From Thermoprotei archaeon (GTDB lineage: Archaea > Thermoproteota > Thermoprotei > Gearchaeales > WAQG01), in contig JAVZOV010000001.1 of the NCBI GenBank assembly GCA_038881895.1, positions 186,001 to 250,000 on the forward strand: a DNA stretch of 64,000 nt, read 5' to 3'. The notes beneath the pieces were generated by a model. The model had not been told where the DNA came from. It made no database searches and saw only the letters and a list, made by a program, of their open reading frames with translations. Position 1 is the first letter of the stretch, and every line of letters begins with the position of its first letter. Below are positions 10,058-19,862 of the stretch, piece after piece. A program made the translations under genes and the position numbers.

Positions 10058-10972
10058 CTATTCCTCACTGAAATCTTCGAATACCGAAAATCTCCTTATA
10101 TGATCTACAGGATTTTGTTTATATAATTCTTTTCTTCGAGCCTCTAGGATACTTATCTTTTCTCCCGAGTATTCTGCAGCTGATAATACGTGTGTTCCTA
10201 CTTCATTACCTCTATTAATAACTTTTCGTATCCTTTCATTCCATTGCAAATCTCTCAAAAGATGATGATCTATAATAAGGTCCTTCGGATGTACAACATC
10301 TAATATTTTAGTAATATTATTAATAGACATCACATAACTGTTTTCGGAGAACTTAGTTCCAAGCATGTACGTCATAGGGCCGTCCATAATAATAGTATCT
10401 GGGCGATGTTTTATTATAAATTCTACTTGAGATGGTGACACGGCGCCTTCAATATCGCTCGTAAACAAAAGTTTATGATTCCCATCATCTATTAATACTT
10501 CAATTACGTATCCTAGTCTTTCATCAGCACCGTGCGGAACTGGTTGTGAAAATTTTATTAATGTTCTGCCATAACTAAATTCCTTACCATCTGCATAATT
10601 AAGTGACTTAGGCCTATTCCCTAATTGTTTAATAAAGAATGATGATCTTATGAATTGGCTTCTGTTTATTTTTTGGGAAGGATGTTTAATTAGAACCTCT
10701 TTTCCATTATACAGGTCAAGATGAATTTTAGGATTGTGATGATCATAATGATAATGTGTTATTATTATTACATCGCACTTTGATGCATAATAGACTATCT
10801 GAGTCCAATCATTTTTTAACTTCTCTATCTCCAATGGATGTGGTGGTAAACCGTATCTAAATGGACCTAACGCAACACCAGGGTCAATAAGAATGTTTAC
10901 ATCATCAGTTTCCACAAACGTGGCCATGCTTCTTGTACCCATCGAGTCAAAACTAATAAGTTTTATATCCAT
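10058..10972 (-). CDS. MBL-fold metal-dependent hydrolase (UPF0282 family)
   Basis: A predicted metallo-beta-lactamase fold hydrolase of the archaeal UPF0282/COG2248 type, 304 residues. The metal-binding signature ITHYHYDHHNP is at about residue 75, and VPHGADERLGYV and LLFTSDIEGAVSP later in the protein supply the other ligands. The N-terminus MDIKLISFDSMGTRSMATFV is typical of this group. No substrate is established for the family. It stands alone on the minus strand, with the ATP synthase operon downstream and a divergent GltD-like gene upstream. Confidence 0.82.
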   Translation of the reverse strand: MDIKLISFDSMGTRSMATFVETDDVNILIDPGVALGPFRYGLPPHPLEIEKLKNDWTQIVYYASKCDVIIITHYHYDHHNPKIHLDLYNGKEVLIKHPSQKINRSQFIRSSFFIKQLGNRPKSLNYADGKEFSYGRTLIKFSQPVPHGADERLGYVIEVLIDDGNHKLLFTSDIEGAVSPSQVEFIIKHRPDTIIMDGPMTYMLGTKFSENSYVMSINNITKILDVVHPKDLIIDHHLLRDLQWNERIRKVINRGNEVGTHVLSAAEYSGEKISILEARRKELYKQNPVDHIRRFSVFEDFSEE

Positions 10973-11184
10973 TTCATCATTTATTCCACATTCATGGTTA
11001 AAAATTTTTCCTACTTTATGATCTTTTTGTCTAGATACTGTTATGAAAATTTAGAGTTCTCAATATTCTCTCATTCCTCAGGATGAAACCTTTAGTTAAA
11101 AGTATTTTAAATCTATATAAATACTCTAAATCAATTGTAATACAATAACCTAATTAGTAAATACATAATGACTTAATGTTAAGA

Positions 11185-11194
11185 TTTATATATA
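11185..11194 (+). promoter_or_regulatory. TATA box for the GltD-like gene
   Basis: The stretch TTTATATATA lies about 24 bases before the ATG at 11213. With archaeal TATA-to-start spacing of about 25 bases, transcription should begin at or next to the start codon, giving a leaderless mRNA. No ribosome-binding sequence is seen before the ATG. Confidence 0.45.
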
Positions 11195-11212
11195 TCTCAA
11201 TACATAAGAGAT

Positions 11213-12739
11213 ATGAGAGGCATGCCAAAAATTATACCTAAACGTGTTGGGGGATGGCCCTATCCTGAACGTCCTCCAGAAGTTAGAATAAAGGATTTTG
11301 AACCCATAACTTTAAATTACACCCCAGATCAAGCTATGGAAGAAGCGAAAAGATGCATTTTATGTCCATTACCTGCATGTGTAAAGGCATGCCCAGTAAA
11401 GGTTGATGTTCCAGCTATGATGAAAGCTGTCGCTAGTGGAAATTTTGCAGAAGGTGCGAAAATACTCAGAGAAACCAATTGCCTTGGAGGAACTACAGGA
11501 TCTGTTTGTCCTCAGCTGGGCGGATTTTGTGAATTCTCGTGTGTTTTGAATAAAACTGGAGAGCCTGTGGCAATTGGCATGATCCAGAAGTTTCTAATTT
11601 ACTGGGAAATCCAGAATAATATAAGCCCTGATATTGGTGCCATGAACATAAAACCTACAGGGCACTCAGTTGCAATAATAGGTGCAGGTCCTGCTGGAAT
11701 AGCTGCTGCTGATCTTTTACGTCGTTATGGGCATGATGTAACAATATTTGAGGCCATGCCAGAAGCTGGTGGAACAGCATTCTATGGGATACCCAGTTTT
11801 CACTTAGACAAGAAGCTTACTAGACATGAGATTAATTATCTTAAAACAATGGGTGTAAAGATCAAAACTAATGTAATGGTTGGGAAGGATCTAAGAATAA
11901 AGGATTTATTCGATATGGGTTTTGAAGCAGTTCTCATAGCAACAGGACCGTCTGAAGTTATTAAGTTAAATGTTCCTGGTGAAGATTTAAAGGGTGTTTA
12001 TTCTGCGTATTCATTTTTGATCGATATTAACAGAGCTTTACTGGAGAGTAAGCCTTTGTCTTCATTACCGTATAAACTGAACGGTGGAAGGTATATAATA
12101 GTAGGTGGGGGAGATACAGCCTATGATGCAGCCAAGATGGCTTTACGGTTGGGAGCATCGGAAGTAATCATCATGTACAGAAGAACTGAAAAAGAGATGC
12201 CAGGATATTGGTTAAGCAGAGAAGAAGTTAAAAAGGAGGGTGCAAAAATAATGCCTCTGAGCACACCTATAAGATTCATCGGAGATGAGAATGGTTGGGT
12301 TAAACAAGCAGAGTGCATAAAAATGAAATTGGGAGAACCTGACTCATCAGGAAGGCCCAGACCAATCCCAATACCAGGCTCCAATTTCTTAGTTGATGTT
12401 GATGTAGTGCTGATTGCCATCGGTAGGAGATCAAACAAGTATCTTGCAGAAGTCGAAGGATTAAAACTCAATGAACACGGTGGTATATTAATAAATCCTG
12501 AAACGTACGAAACATCAATACCACGTGTATATGCCGCTGGTGATGTTGTGACTGGAGAAACATTGGTAGTTAAAGCTATGGCGGAGGGTAGAAAAGCAGC
12601 TCAACGTATACATGAGATGTTAATGGGACTTAGTGAGAGAGTGGATTTAGATAAGAAATATTACGATGAACGTTATGCCGTTAAGTTTAGAACAACATCT
12701 GCATTAGCAACATCCATACAAGCTAGGGAATCTCATTAG
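11213..12739 (+). CDS. GltD/NfnB-type NAD(P)H-dependent oxidoreductase subunit
   Basis: An FAD- and Fe-S-containing electron-transfer flavoprotein of the glutamate synthase small subunit family, 508 residues. The N-terminal Fer4_20 domain has the cysteine cluster CILCPLPACVKACPVKVDV (about residue 48) and a second Cys group, SVCPQLGGFCEFSC. An FAD-binding GAGPAG follows at about residue 156, and the NAD(P)-binding GGGDTAYDAA at about residue 298. A large glutamate synthase subunit or Nfn partner is not in the window, so it may act as a stand-alone sulfide dehydrogenase-like or ferredoxin:NADP enzyme. The choice between GltD and such a role cannot be made here. Confidence 0.82.
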   Translation: MRGMPKIIPKRVGGWPYPERPPEVRIKDFEPITLNYTPDQAMEEAKRCILCPLPACVKACPVKVDVPAMMKAVASGNFAEGAKILRETNCLGGTTGSVCPQLGGFCEFSCVLNKTGEPVAIGMIQKFLIYWEIQNNISPDIGAMNIKPTGHSVAIIGAGPAGIAAADLLRRYGHDVTIFEAMPEAGGTAFYGIPSFHLDKKLTRHEINYLKTMGVKIKTNVMVGKDLRIKDLFDMGFEAVLIATGPSEVIKLNVPGEDLKGVYSAYSFLIDINRALLESKPLSSLPYKLNGGRYIIVGGGDTAYDAAKMALRLGASEVIIMYRRTEKEMPGYWLSREEVKKEGAKIMPLSTPIRFIGDENGWVKQAECIKMKLGEPDSSGRPRPIPIPGSNFLVDVDVVLIAIGRRSNKYLAEVEGLKLNEHGGILINPETYETSIPRVYAAGDVVTGETLVVKAMAEGRKAAQRIHEMLMGLSERVDLDKKYYDERYAVKFRTTSALATSIQARESH

Positions 12740-12803
12740 AAGTCTTTATTCATTAAATACTATATAGGTTAGGTTTAATAGCTAATCCAAAGTAAAATAA
12801 GTT

Positions 12804-13613
12804 GTGAACAAAGTAGATTTTTCAAGTAAGGACCTAGTAATTGTAATATTATCACTAATAATCATTTTTAACGCACTATTTCTATATCATCCAGTAACGA
12901 ATTTGGGTACTATAGCAAATAATCCTAGTAAACCAGGTTTTTTAATAACCACGAATAATTTGAACTTAATAATCGAGTCTCAGTTTTTTGCTTTAAAGTC
13001 ACCTATTGCTAAACAAGTAGATATTAGTAATTCCACAGGTTATGTAACAGTTTTTTCCTCACAAGGGATAGAGGTCGGTAGAAACGTATTAAAACCTTAT
13101 AATAATAAATTAAGAACAGCGTTCAGTTTACAACCAGATAGATACATGGTTAGAATATTTCTTCAATTTCATCCGAAGCTTTTCCTTAAACTTTATAACA
13201 TACAGAACTCATTAAGAAGTAATTATCTTGTTCTAAATAATGATACATTTACTGTGGTTAAAGATATTAATGTGTTAGTAAATTCAAGCTCACCAATTAC
13301 ACTCCGAATGATTATTAATATTTCCGAGACTTCTATATATCGTGTTGAGCTTTTTAATTATTATGATAATATTTCAAGTAATCATTATGTGGTTAGGTTT
13401 GTATATAATTATAATTCATATGGTGAGCTTTATAAAAATTTATTATTCTTATTAAACTCAAAATCAATAATTATTTTGTCAAATGCTGATGAGAAATCAA
13501 CTGCCGATAGTGAATCATTTGTTAATGTTTTTACCATAAATTTTAATATCACACCGTTATCATTTATATACGGAGTTGTAAGGATCGCGTGGTTTATAGA
13601 GGGAGGGGGTTAA
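12804..13613 (+). CDS. Secreted or membrane-anchored protein of unknown function, MoxR cluster
   Basis: 269 residues, GTG start. A single N-terminal hydrophobic segment (VIVILSLIIIFNALFLY, about residues 12-28) acts as signal or anchor; the rest is a polar, beta-rich, Asn/Ser-rich domain that should lie outside the cell. No known domain is recognised. It is the first gene of a tightly packed cluster: its stop overlaps the next start by one base (TAATG). Its position suggests a surface component of the system organised around MoxR and the DUF58 protein. Confidence 0.6.
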   Translation: MNKVDFSSKDLVIVILSLIIIFNALFLYHPVTNLGTIANNPSKPGFLITTNNLNLIIESQFFALKSPIAKQVDISNSTGYVTVFSSQGIEVGRNVLKPYNNKLRTAFSLQPDRYMVRIFLQFHPKLFLKLYNIQNSLRSNYLVLNNDTFTVVKDINVLVNSSSPITLRMIINISETSIYRVELFNYYDNISSNHYVVRFVYNYNSYGELYKNLLFLLNSKSIIILSNADEKSTADSESFVNVFTINFNITPLSFIYGVVRIAWFIEGGG

Positions 13614-14161
13614 TGATAGGTCTTACTACTTTTTTATACATCGTATTATCACCTGCACAAATAATATTAATAGATATCATTTCTTCTATTATTATAGTAC
13701 TATTAGTAATATTAATATCGTTAACAGTGTTTTTGCGTAGAAACAAAAAAATAAAAGAACAAATTACAAAAAATGATATCACAAATAATGTACAACAGAA
13801 TGTAGGTGAGCCCAGATCAATCTTATTGTCTTCACTTGCAACTGCACGATTTTTAGCATCAAAGGGCGATTATCGTAAGGCTATAATAGAGGGTTATCTT
13901 GCATTGAGAAAAGAACTTTCAATTACATTTATGATTACGCCTATGATATACATGACTGAGTATGAAATTATGAAAAGCATTTTGGAGAAAATTAAAACAT
14001 CATATTTTCGAAATATTGATGAAAATTTTGCAAAAATCTTAATCAGCCTCTATAAATTATACGAAAAATCTCGTTTCAGCAATGATGAAATAACTATTGA
14101 TGATTATAATAAATTTATAGACAGTGTTGAATTGATACGAAAATTAATAGTAAAGGGATGA
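13613..14161 (+). CDS. Membrane-anchored DUF4129-like protein
   Basis: 182 residues from the ATG at 13613, preceded by GGAGGGGG (13602-13609) and overlapping the upstream stop. One N-terminal membrane helix (about residues 18-40) is followed by a cytoplasmic domain. The segment SKGDYRKAIIEGYLALRKEL and the later YEKSRFSNDEITIDDY pattern resemble the C-terminal helical DUF4129 domain found next to MoxR and DUF58 genes; the similarity is judged by eye. It probably recruits MoxR to the membrane complex. Confidence 0.55.
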   Translation: MIGLTTFLYIVLSPAQIILIDIISSIIIVLLVILISLTVFLRRNKKIKEQITKNDITNNVQQNVGEPRSILLSSLATARFLASKGDYRKAIIEGYLALRKELSITFMITPMIYMTEYEIMKSILEKIKTSYFRNIDENFAKILISLYKLYEKSRFSNDEITIDDYNKFIDSVELIRKLIVKG

Positions 14162-14167
14162 GTACTC

Positions 14168-14563
14168 ATGGATGATATAATCACTGTGTTAAGTTTTTAT
14201 GCTCCTTTAATAATGATTGTTGTTATTGTTATACTTTACAACCTAATTATTCGGAAATACTATTCTTTGCAACATGAGAAATATGAAAAAGGATTAACAT
14301 GGTTTGAAGAAGCGATAACCGCATTATCATCTGATAATCCAAATTATAGAGCTGTTATTAATCTTATGTTGTCCGATGCCAGAGAATTATTATTGTCGGA
14401 AAAGAAAAACCCAAAAAATTATCATGAAATTACTAAGTTTGTGAATAAATTAGAGAAAACCTATGTAAAAAGTAAGTTTATTGATTCAGATACTTTTTTA
14501 AGGCTATATTTTCAGTTAATAGGCTTCAAAAATTTGTTAGGTGAGAATAATGAACGTTTATGA
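14168..14563 (+). CDS. Small single-pass membrane protein, MoxR cluster
   Basis: 131 residues with one N-terminal membrane segment (about residues 11-29) and a helical cytoplasmic part containing a possible tetratricopeptide-like helix pair (YEKGLTWFEEAITALSSDNP). No family is recognised. It lies 6 bases after the previous gene, and its 3' end overlaps the start of moxR by 14 bases, which argues for co-translation. Confidence 0.55.
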   Translation: MDDIITVLSFYAPLIMIVVIVILYNLIIRKYYSLQHEKYEKGLTWFEEAITALSSDNPNYRAVINLMLSDARELLLSEKKNPKNYHEITKFVNKLEKTYVKSKFIDSDTFLRLYFQLIGFKNLLGENNERL

Positions 14564-15515
14564 TATAATAAGCTTCTATGATCAAGTGCGGTCAGAAATT
14601 TCAAAGGTTATAGTAGGTGGCGAACTTTATATAAGGTTATTAACAATTGCATTATTAGCTCGTGGTCATGTGCTTTTGGAAGGCGTCCCCGGTATTGCAA
14701 AAACTCTTTTAGCTAAAAGTTTTTCACGTGTTCTGAGCCTAAGCTTTAAGAGAATACAATTTACGCCAGATATGCTACCCGCTGATTTATTAGGAACGTA
14801 TATTTTTAATCAAAAAACCTTAGACTTCGAATTTAAACCAGGGCCTGTCTTTGCGAATATAATATTAGCGGATGAGATTAACAGGGCGCCACCGAAAACA
14901 CAGTCAGCATTGCTGGAAGCTATGCAAGAACGACAAATAACAATAGATGGTAAAACCATGAAGTTACCTGAACCTTTCATGGTTATTGCCACTCAAAATC
15001 CTATTGAACAAGAGGGTACTTATCCACTACCTGAGGCACAGCTCGATAGATTTATGTTCAGAATAGTTATTGGCTATCCATCTCCCATTGAGGAAATTGA
15101 AATTCTAAGAAGAGCAAACGTTGGTATTGATGAAACACGCATTAACCCAATTTTAAGTAATATAGTCGAGTTATCTAACTACATTGAGAAAAATGTTTAC
15201 GTATCTGATGATATATTTACATACATTCAAAAATTAGTTATCATGACACGTTCAAAGAGCGATAAGATTTTACTTGGTTGTAGTCCACGCTCTGCAGTCA
15301 TACTTTTAAAGGCGAGCAAAGTAAATGCTGCGATAGATGGAAGGAATTATGTCATACCTGATGATATAAAGCTCCTCACCTTTTATGTTTTTAATCATAG
15401 AATGATCATAAAACCGGAGATCATCATTCAAGAAGCACAATCCTCTCCTGGAACTTATAATGTGCTGTTCCAAATTATAGATGAAATTATAAAGAGTATA
15501 GAACCCCCGAGGTGA
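14550..15515 (+). CDS. MoxR-family AAA+ ATPase
   Basis: A chaperone-like AAA+ ATPase of the MoxR/RavA clade, 321 residues, thought to remodel or help insert partner proteins. Walker A is a variant, LLEGVPGIAKTLLAKSF (GxxGIAKT, normal for MoxR). Walker B is IILADEINRAPPKTQSALLE, sensor 1 ATQNPIEQEGTYPLPEAQLD, and sensor 2 CSPRSAVILLK. The start is the ATG at 14550 with GGTGAG 8 bases before it. DUF58, its usual partner, follows 4 bases downstream. Confidence 0.9.
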   Translation: MNVYDIISFYDQVRSEISKVIVGGELYIRLLTIALLARGHVLLEGVPGIAKTLLAKSFSRVLSLSFKRIQFTPDMLPADLLGTYIFNQKTLDFEFKPGPVFANIILADEINRAPPKTQSALLEAMQERQITIDGKTMKLPEPFMVIATQNPIEQEGTYPLPEAQLDRFMFRIVIGYPSPIEEIEILRRANVGIDETRINPILSNIVELSNYIEKNVYVSDDIFTYIQKLVIMTRSKSDKILLGCSPRSAVILLKASKVNAAIDGRNYVIPDDIKLLTFYVFNHRMIIKPEIIIQEAQSSPGTYNVLFQIIDEIIKSIEPPR

Positions 15516-15519
15516 AGAC

Positions 15520-16836
15520 ATGCTTACAAAGCGCGGTTTCAGCATATTATCAATGCTTCCTGTCTATGTTTTTATCTCATGGGTATCAAATCAGCCAATT
15601 TTCATAGTTTCTGGAATGCTTATAATGTTTATTATAATTGTAGACTCTGTAATCTTTAAACTGAATTTTGAGAAGATTGCTTGGATCAATATCGAAAGAA
15701 TTGTAGCACAGAATTATGTTGAAGTAGGTAGTGAATTGTTAGCACAACTTAAGATAATCAATATCTTAAATACTTCACTGGGACCACTCACTATCGAAGA
15801 AATAACTTCAGATTCTCTTAAAATAGTTAAATGGAACGATAAGAATACAGTAATTATACCTCCTAAGGGTACGATTCTATTAGAATATGTAATAAAAGTT
15901 CTAGGTTTAGGAAAACATAAAATTTATGGTACAAAAATTACGATTAATGATACTCTCGGTTTGTTTACTGCTAGTGTAATTGTTAAAAATGAATCATACA
16001 TAATGACTAGACCCAACTTATCGTTAGTGATGCTTTCGATTGAACCTTTTATCAATGAATACTCTTATAGCGGACTTAGTAAAGCAATTAGCGGTTTGAG
16101 TAAAGAATTCGCTGAAATAAGACAATACCTTCCAGGTGACGATTATAAATCACTTGCATGGAAGATAATCTCTAAACGCCCAGATTACTCCCTCTTAGTT
16201 AAGGAATACGTACGTGAAGAGCACATAAACATTAAGATAGTATTAGATGCCAGCAATCATATGGCAAAAGGCCTTCCAGGAAAACGTAAAATTGATGTTA
16301 TGATACTCTCAACAATTGCATTATGTTATATGGTTTCAAAACTAAAAGATAATGTTGATATACTCGTTTATCCCCACTTTATTAGGAGAGTTTTTACTCA
16401 TAGAGATAAGAATCAGTTCCAGAATATAGTAAATTTTTTGAGCACAATAATGCCTGAAGGAGAACGCGACCTCATTAAACTTAATAACTATTTAAGAAAT
16501 GTGATACGAAGAGGCGAATTAGTTTTCATAATCACTGATAGTGATGTGGTCCCTTTACATCTCCTCACTCTCATAAATAATATACGTATATTTAAAGGTA
16601 CACCAATAATAGCACTCCTGAACACATCAAAGTTTTTGTACCCACCTGTAATGGATACTACAAAATTAATTGCTTATAACATTCTCACAACAGCTTATAA
16701 TTCCTCATTAACAGGACTAAACAGATCATTAAAATCTAACAACATCATACATAATCTATGTGGCATGGACGATTGTGCGCAATGGTTACTTACACAATAT
16801 GTCAAATTTAGAACATTAAAAGGTGTTGCACTGTGA
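15520..16836 (+). CDS. DUF58 domain protein, MoxR partner
   Basis: 438 residues. Two hydrophobic segments at the N-terminus (about residues 8-22 and 26-42) are followed by a cytoplasmic region. The DUF58 core is recognisable: EFAEIRQYLPGDDYKSLAWK, then VKEYVREEHINIKIVLDAS, where DASNHM is a MIDAS-like metal site as in von Willebrand type A folds. MoxR-DUF58 pairs are widespread; their task is usually unknown. An RBS-like GAGGTGA lies before the ATG. Confidence 0.88.
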   Translation: MLTKRGFSILSMLPVYVFISWVSNQPIFIVSGMLIMFIIIVDSVIFKLNFEKIAWINIERIVAQNYVEVGSELLAQLKIINILNTSLGPLTIEEITSDSLKIVKWNDKNTVIIPPKGTILLEYVIKVLGLGKHKIYGTKITINDTLGLFTASVIVKNESYIMTRPNLSLVMLSIEPFINEYSYSGLSKAISGLSKEFAEIRQYLPGDDYKSLAWKIISKRPDYSLLVKEYVREEHINIKIVLDASNHMAKGLPGKRKIDVMILSTIALCYMVSKLKDNVDILVYPHFIRRVFTHRDKNQFQNIVNFLSTIMPEGERDLIKLNNYLRNVIRRGELVFIITDSDVVPLHLLTLINNIRIFKGTPIIALLNTSKFLYPPVMDTTKLIAYNILTTAYNSSLTGLNRSLKSNNIIHNLCGMDDCAQWLLTQYVKFRTLKGVAL

Positions 16837-17693
16837 AATACATAATTGTTCTCTTATATTCAGCATTCCTTATTCTGCTATTTATGATGGCAGATTATGC
16901 AAATTACTGGTCTGTATTGCATAAAAGTATAATAACACTTCTGAATTCTAGACCACTATATATTATAATTGTCGTTTTATTAATAACAACACCCATTTTA
17001 TCAATATTTGAATCACATTTTAATCGGATGAAAAACCTAGATAAGTATTCTGATGAAATCTTCGGCTTACTGCTCATAATTGTGCTGGTTTGCATATTCA
17101 TTTTTTATAACTCATCACTAATAGTGCTAGTTACAGAACCCTTATATATAATTTCGATTCTCATCGTATTTACACCACTAAGAATTATATTAGAACATCT
17201 TAGATCGTTGATAAAAGAAAACAATCCATTAAAGATTGGAATACTGACGGTTAATTTTTACATTTTTATGACAATAATAAGTGTCACTCAGACAATTGAC
17301 ATCAAGATCACAGGCAATTATTTGCAAGATTTTGGATTTAAATTTTCTATGTTGACATTGTACACAATTAGATATATACTACCATCAGTAACATTTCCAA
17401 TCACCTTGGAGCAATCAATCACCTATATAAAAATGATTATTTTGAACTATAAATTACCAGAATCATTAGGGCTCCTCTTTATAATACTAATTGTCATCTT
17501 ACTCTTCAAACCTGAAATAAATAAAAAGATTCATTCCGGCTCTATAGTCATGCTTTTTTACAGTTCCATAACACTCTTAGCATATCTTTTCTTGTTTAAT
17601 GGCACACTGTTATCAACACTTCAACTAATTTCATCATGGATACTTTTACTATTAACAATTATCATATTATTAATATCAGGTGTATTGAAATGA
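16833..17693 (+). CDS. Multi-spanning membrane protein, MoxR cluster
   Basis: 286 residues, about eight predicted membrane segments spread over the whole length, short loops and few charged residues except KNLDKYSDE and the EINKK loop. No family is recognised. It overlaps DUF58 by 4 bases and the next gene by 4 bases (ATGA). In other MoxR clusters this position is often held by a membrane protein fused to a transglutaminase-like domain; none is present here. Confidence 0.55.
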   Translation: MKYIIVLLYSAFLILLFMMADYANYWSVLHKSIITLLNSRPLYIIIVVLLITTPILSIFESHFNRMKNLDKYSDEIFGLLLIIVLVCIFIFYNSSLIVLVTEPLYIISILIVFTPLRIILEHLRSLIKENNPLKIGILTVNFYIFMTIISVTQTIDIKITGNYLQDFGFKFSMLTLYTIRYILPSVTFPITLEQSITYIKMIILNYKLPESLGLLFIILIVILLFKPEINKKIHSGSIVMLFYSSITLLAYLFLFNGTLLSTLQLISSWILLLLTIIILLISGVLK

Positions 17694-19447
17694 AAGGCAC
17701 TGTAATCTTCATGCTAACGCTTTTAATTCTCAACATGTTGAACGTTATTATTCAGCAAAACATTCCTGCATCAGGCTTTTCTACTAATAAATCACACTCA
17801 TCTCTTGCTTTAAACCCCGTAATTGGGTCATCTGATCCTCAGCTTAGTATACCCTCAATATATCTGGGATACTCCAAATTTCTCCCATTCCATAATTATA
17901 CTGCAAACGAAATAATGATATATAGTAGAGGAGACTCTCTCTGGATTCTTGTATCTAATACCTCAATCCCAACTAATATGAGCAAAAATGTGAGAATAAT
18001 ACTTATTAATCCAAAAAATGAAATCGCTGTAAACGCTACCATATCAGTCAATTTGCCTGTAAACATTTACAATTTTTCTTTCTCAGATTATTTAGGTTAC
18101 TGGTTTCTTACAGTCCGTTCATTAGTTTATGCATTTGAATTTATTTATACTGTGCGGATACTTTTAGTAGATACTGCTCAGGATGTATCTGTAAATATTA
18201 AAAATCAATCATTAGCAATAAAACAGGGGTATCTAATATATACAGTCAATGGAACAATCGCATTTAGAAAACCGACTTCTGAGTACCAAGCACTACTTTT
18301 TCCGATATATAAATCGGTAAATACTACAGTAATCGGAATACATGGAGAACGAGTAAGAATAATCGGAAATGCGCAGATCACGAATGATATAGTAATTGAT
18401 ATTACATCGCCGCTCCAAATAGGCTTCCAAGTAAGTTTAAACATAGAAAGGCCTATCATATTAGAAAACTATTATACAACTGCATATCTATATTGGTATC
18501 CATCAATATACGAAGTCAAGAATACCACGCCTTCAGAGTATCATCGAATAACAATTCCGTTAAACAATTTAACAGTTGATCAACCTCTACGATTGAATAT
18601 TAATTTATTAGATCCAAAGTCTCGACAGAGTTATGAAGCATATTCTTTTGATTTAGTATATTTACGTTCAATTGGAATATACCTATATACGATTAGCAGC
18701 AACATTTATTCGCATTCTATTATTAACGCAACATTTCAATCTGATTATAAAGGGTATGTCCATACGCCTTACATTTTAATAGTATTAAGCAGAACTTATG
18801 GAATATGGAGCACAAATGTGATTCCACTATTTCCACAATTTATAAAAATAAGTATAATTGATCAATTTAGCAAAAAATTATCAAATTATCAACTGGACGT
18901 AATTAACTCATCACTTTCATTCACTACTATTTTTTATGAAGGAGATACATATATAGTTCCAAGGGCTTTAAATAAATCATCGGATATTGTTCTCTATTAT
19001 AACCTAACCATAAAAGAACACAACATCAACATCAATTATCATACCGGGAAAATATCGATACCATACGATCAGGTCATGCCCACTGTAATCATGAAAATTA
19101 CGCTTTATAATCTCACAATTAACCTATATGCATGGAGTGAACCTTTAAACACTCCCTCTGATGTTAAAATACAAATTAGCAAGTTTGGTGATGGTAATGG
19201 CATCACTTCTCCTCAATCATCTACAATTGTTTTCAGACTGCCACCAGGACAATATAATATAAAAATATTCAACAATGATATAAACTGGTCTAAAAATGTT
19301 ACTTTGAACTCTGATGTTCGAATAGATGCAGAGTTATACAACGAAGATCCAGTCCTTACATTCCTCATAATATTTATAGGTATAATAATTATAGCAAGCG
19401 AAATAACATTAGGAATCACGATATTCAGAAAAATCAAAAAAGCATAA
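17690..19447 (+). CDS. Large surface protein with signal peptide and C-terminal anchor
   Basis: 585 residues from the ATG at 17690 (an in-frame upstream ATG at 17636 lies inside the previous gene). The N-terminal signal is MKGTVIFMLTLLILNMLNVI. The long extracellular part is beta-rich with many N-glycosylation sequons (NxS/T). A single C-terminal membrane helix (about residues 555-577) and a basic tail (FRKIKKA) follow. The layout is that of an archaeal surface-anchored protein. No catalytic domain is recognised. It is probably the substrate or outer module of the MoxR cluster. Confidence 0.6.
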   Translation: MKGTVIFMLTLLILNMLNVIIQQNIPASGFSTNKSHSSLALNPVIGSSDPQLSIPSIYLGYSKFLPFHNYTANEIMIYSRGDSLWILVSNTSIPTNMSKNVRIILINPKNEIAVNATISVNLPVNIYNFSFSDYLGYWFLTVRSLVYAFEFIYTVRILLVDTAQDVSVNIKNQSLAIKQGYLIYTVNGTIAFRKPTSEYQALLFPIYKSVNTTVIGIHGERVRIIGNAQITNDIVIDITSPLQIGFQVSLNIERPIILENYYTTAYLYWYPSIYEVKNTTPSEYHRITIPLNNLTVDQPLRLNINLLDPKSRQSYEAYSFDLVYLRSIGIYLYTISSNIYSHSIINATFQSDYKGYVHTPYILIVLSRTYGIWSTNVIPLFPQFIKISIIDQFSKKLSNYQLDVINSSLSFTTIFYEGDTYIVPRALNKSSDIVLYYNLTIKEHNININYHTGKISIPYDQVMPTVIMKITLYNLTINLYAWSEPLNTPSDVKIQISKFGDGNGITSPQSSTIVFRLPPGQYNIKIFNNDINWSKNVTLNSDVRIDAELYNEDPVLTFLIIFIGIIIIASEITLGITIFRKIKKA

Positions 19448-19511
19448 AAATCTTTGAACATCATACTTTTGATCGCTCAACTTTATAAGTACCAGACTTT
19501 CTATTAATATT

Positions 19512-19856
19512 GTGAATCAAGCTAATGAGTTAAAAAAAGAAATAGTAAGCTTAATTGATGATAACACAGATGTGAATGTAAAAGCAGCTTTTTATGGTGA
19601 TCCTGAAGTTACTAAGATTCTAGATAATCTATATGAGAGGTGGGAAAGCAATAACAATAAAAATGAACCTCTAGACTATGCCACAATAGATGAATTAAGG
19701 ATTTTGACAATGAAAGCCAGATTTTATTATAATAATCCAATAGTAAGAAAGATTGGTGAATCGCCTGAAGACCTTCGTATTGTGCAAGAGAAACATAGCT
19801 TAAGTGAAACAATAAAACGTGTAATAAAAAGAGTGCTACTAGGTGGCGCAGATTAA
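19512..19856 (+). CDS. Small soluble helical protein, end of MoxR cluster
   Basis: 114 residues, GTG start, no membrane segment and no recognised domain. It is acidic in the first half and basic at the C-terminus (IKRVIKRVLLGG). A 64-base gap with TATA-like DNA (CTTTATAAG at 19480-19488) separates it from the surface protein, so it may have its own promoter and be leaderless. Association with the MoxR cluster is by position only. Confidence 0.5.
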   Translation: MNQANELKKEIVSLIDDNTDVNVKAAFYGDPEVTKILDNLYERWESNNNKNEPLDYATIDELRILTMKARFYYNNPIVRKIGESPEDLRIVQEKHSLSETIKRVIKRVLLGGAD

Positions 19857-19862
19857 TAAAAA

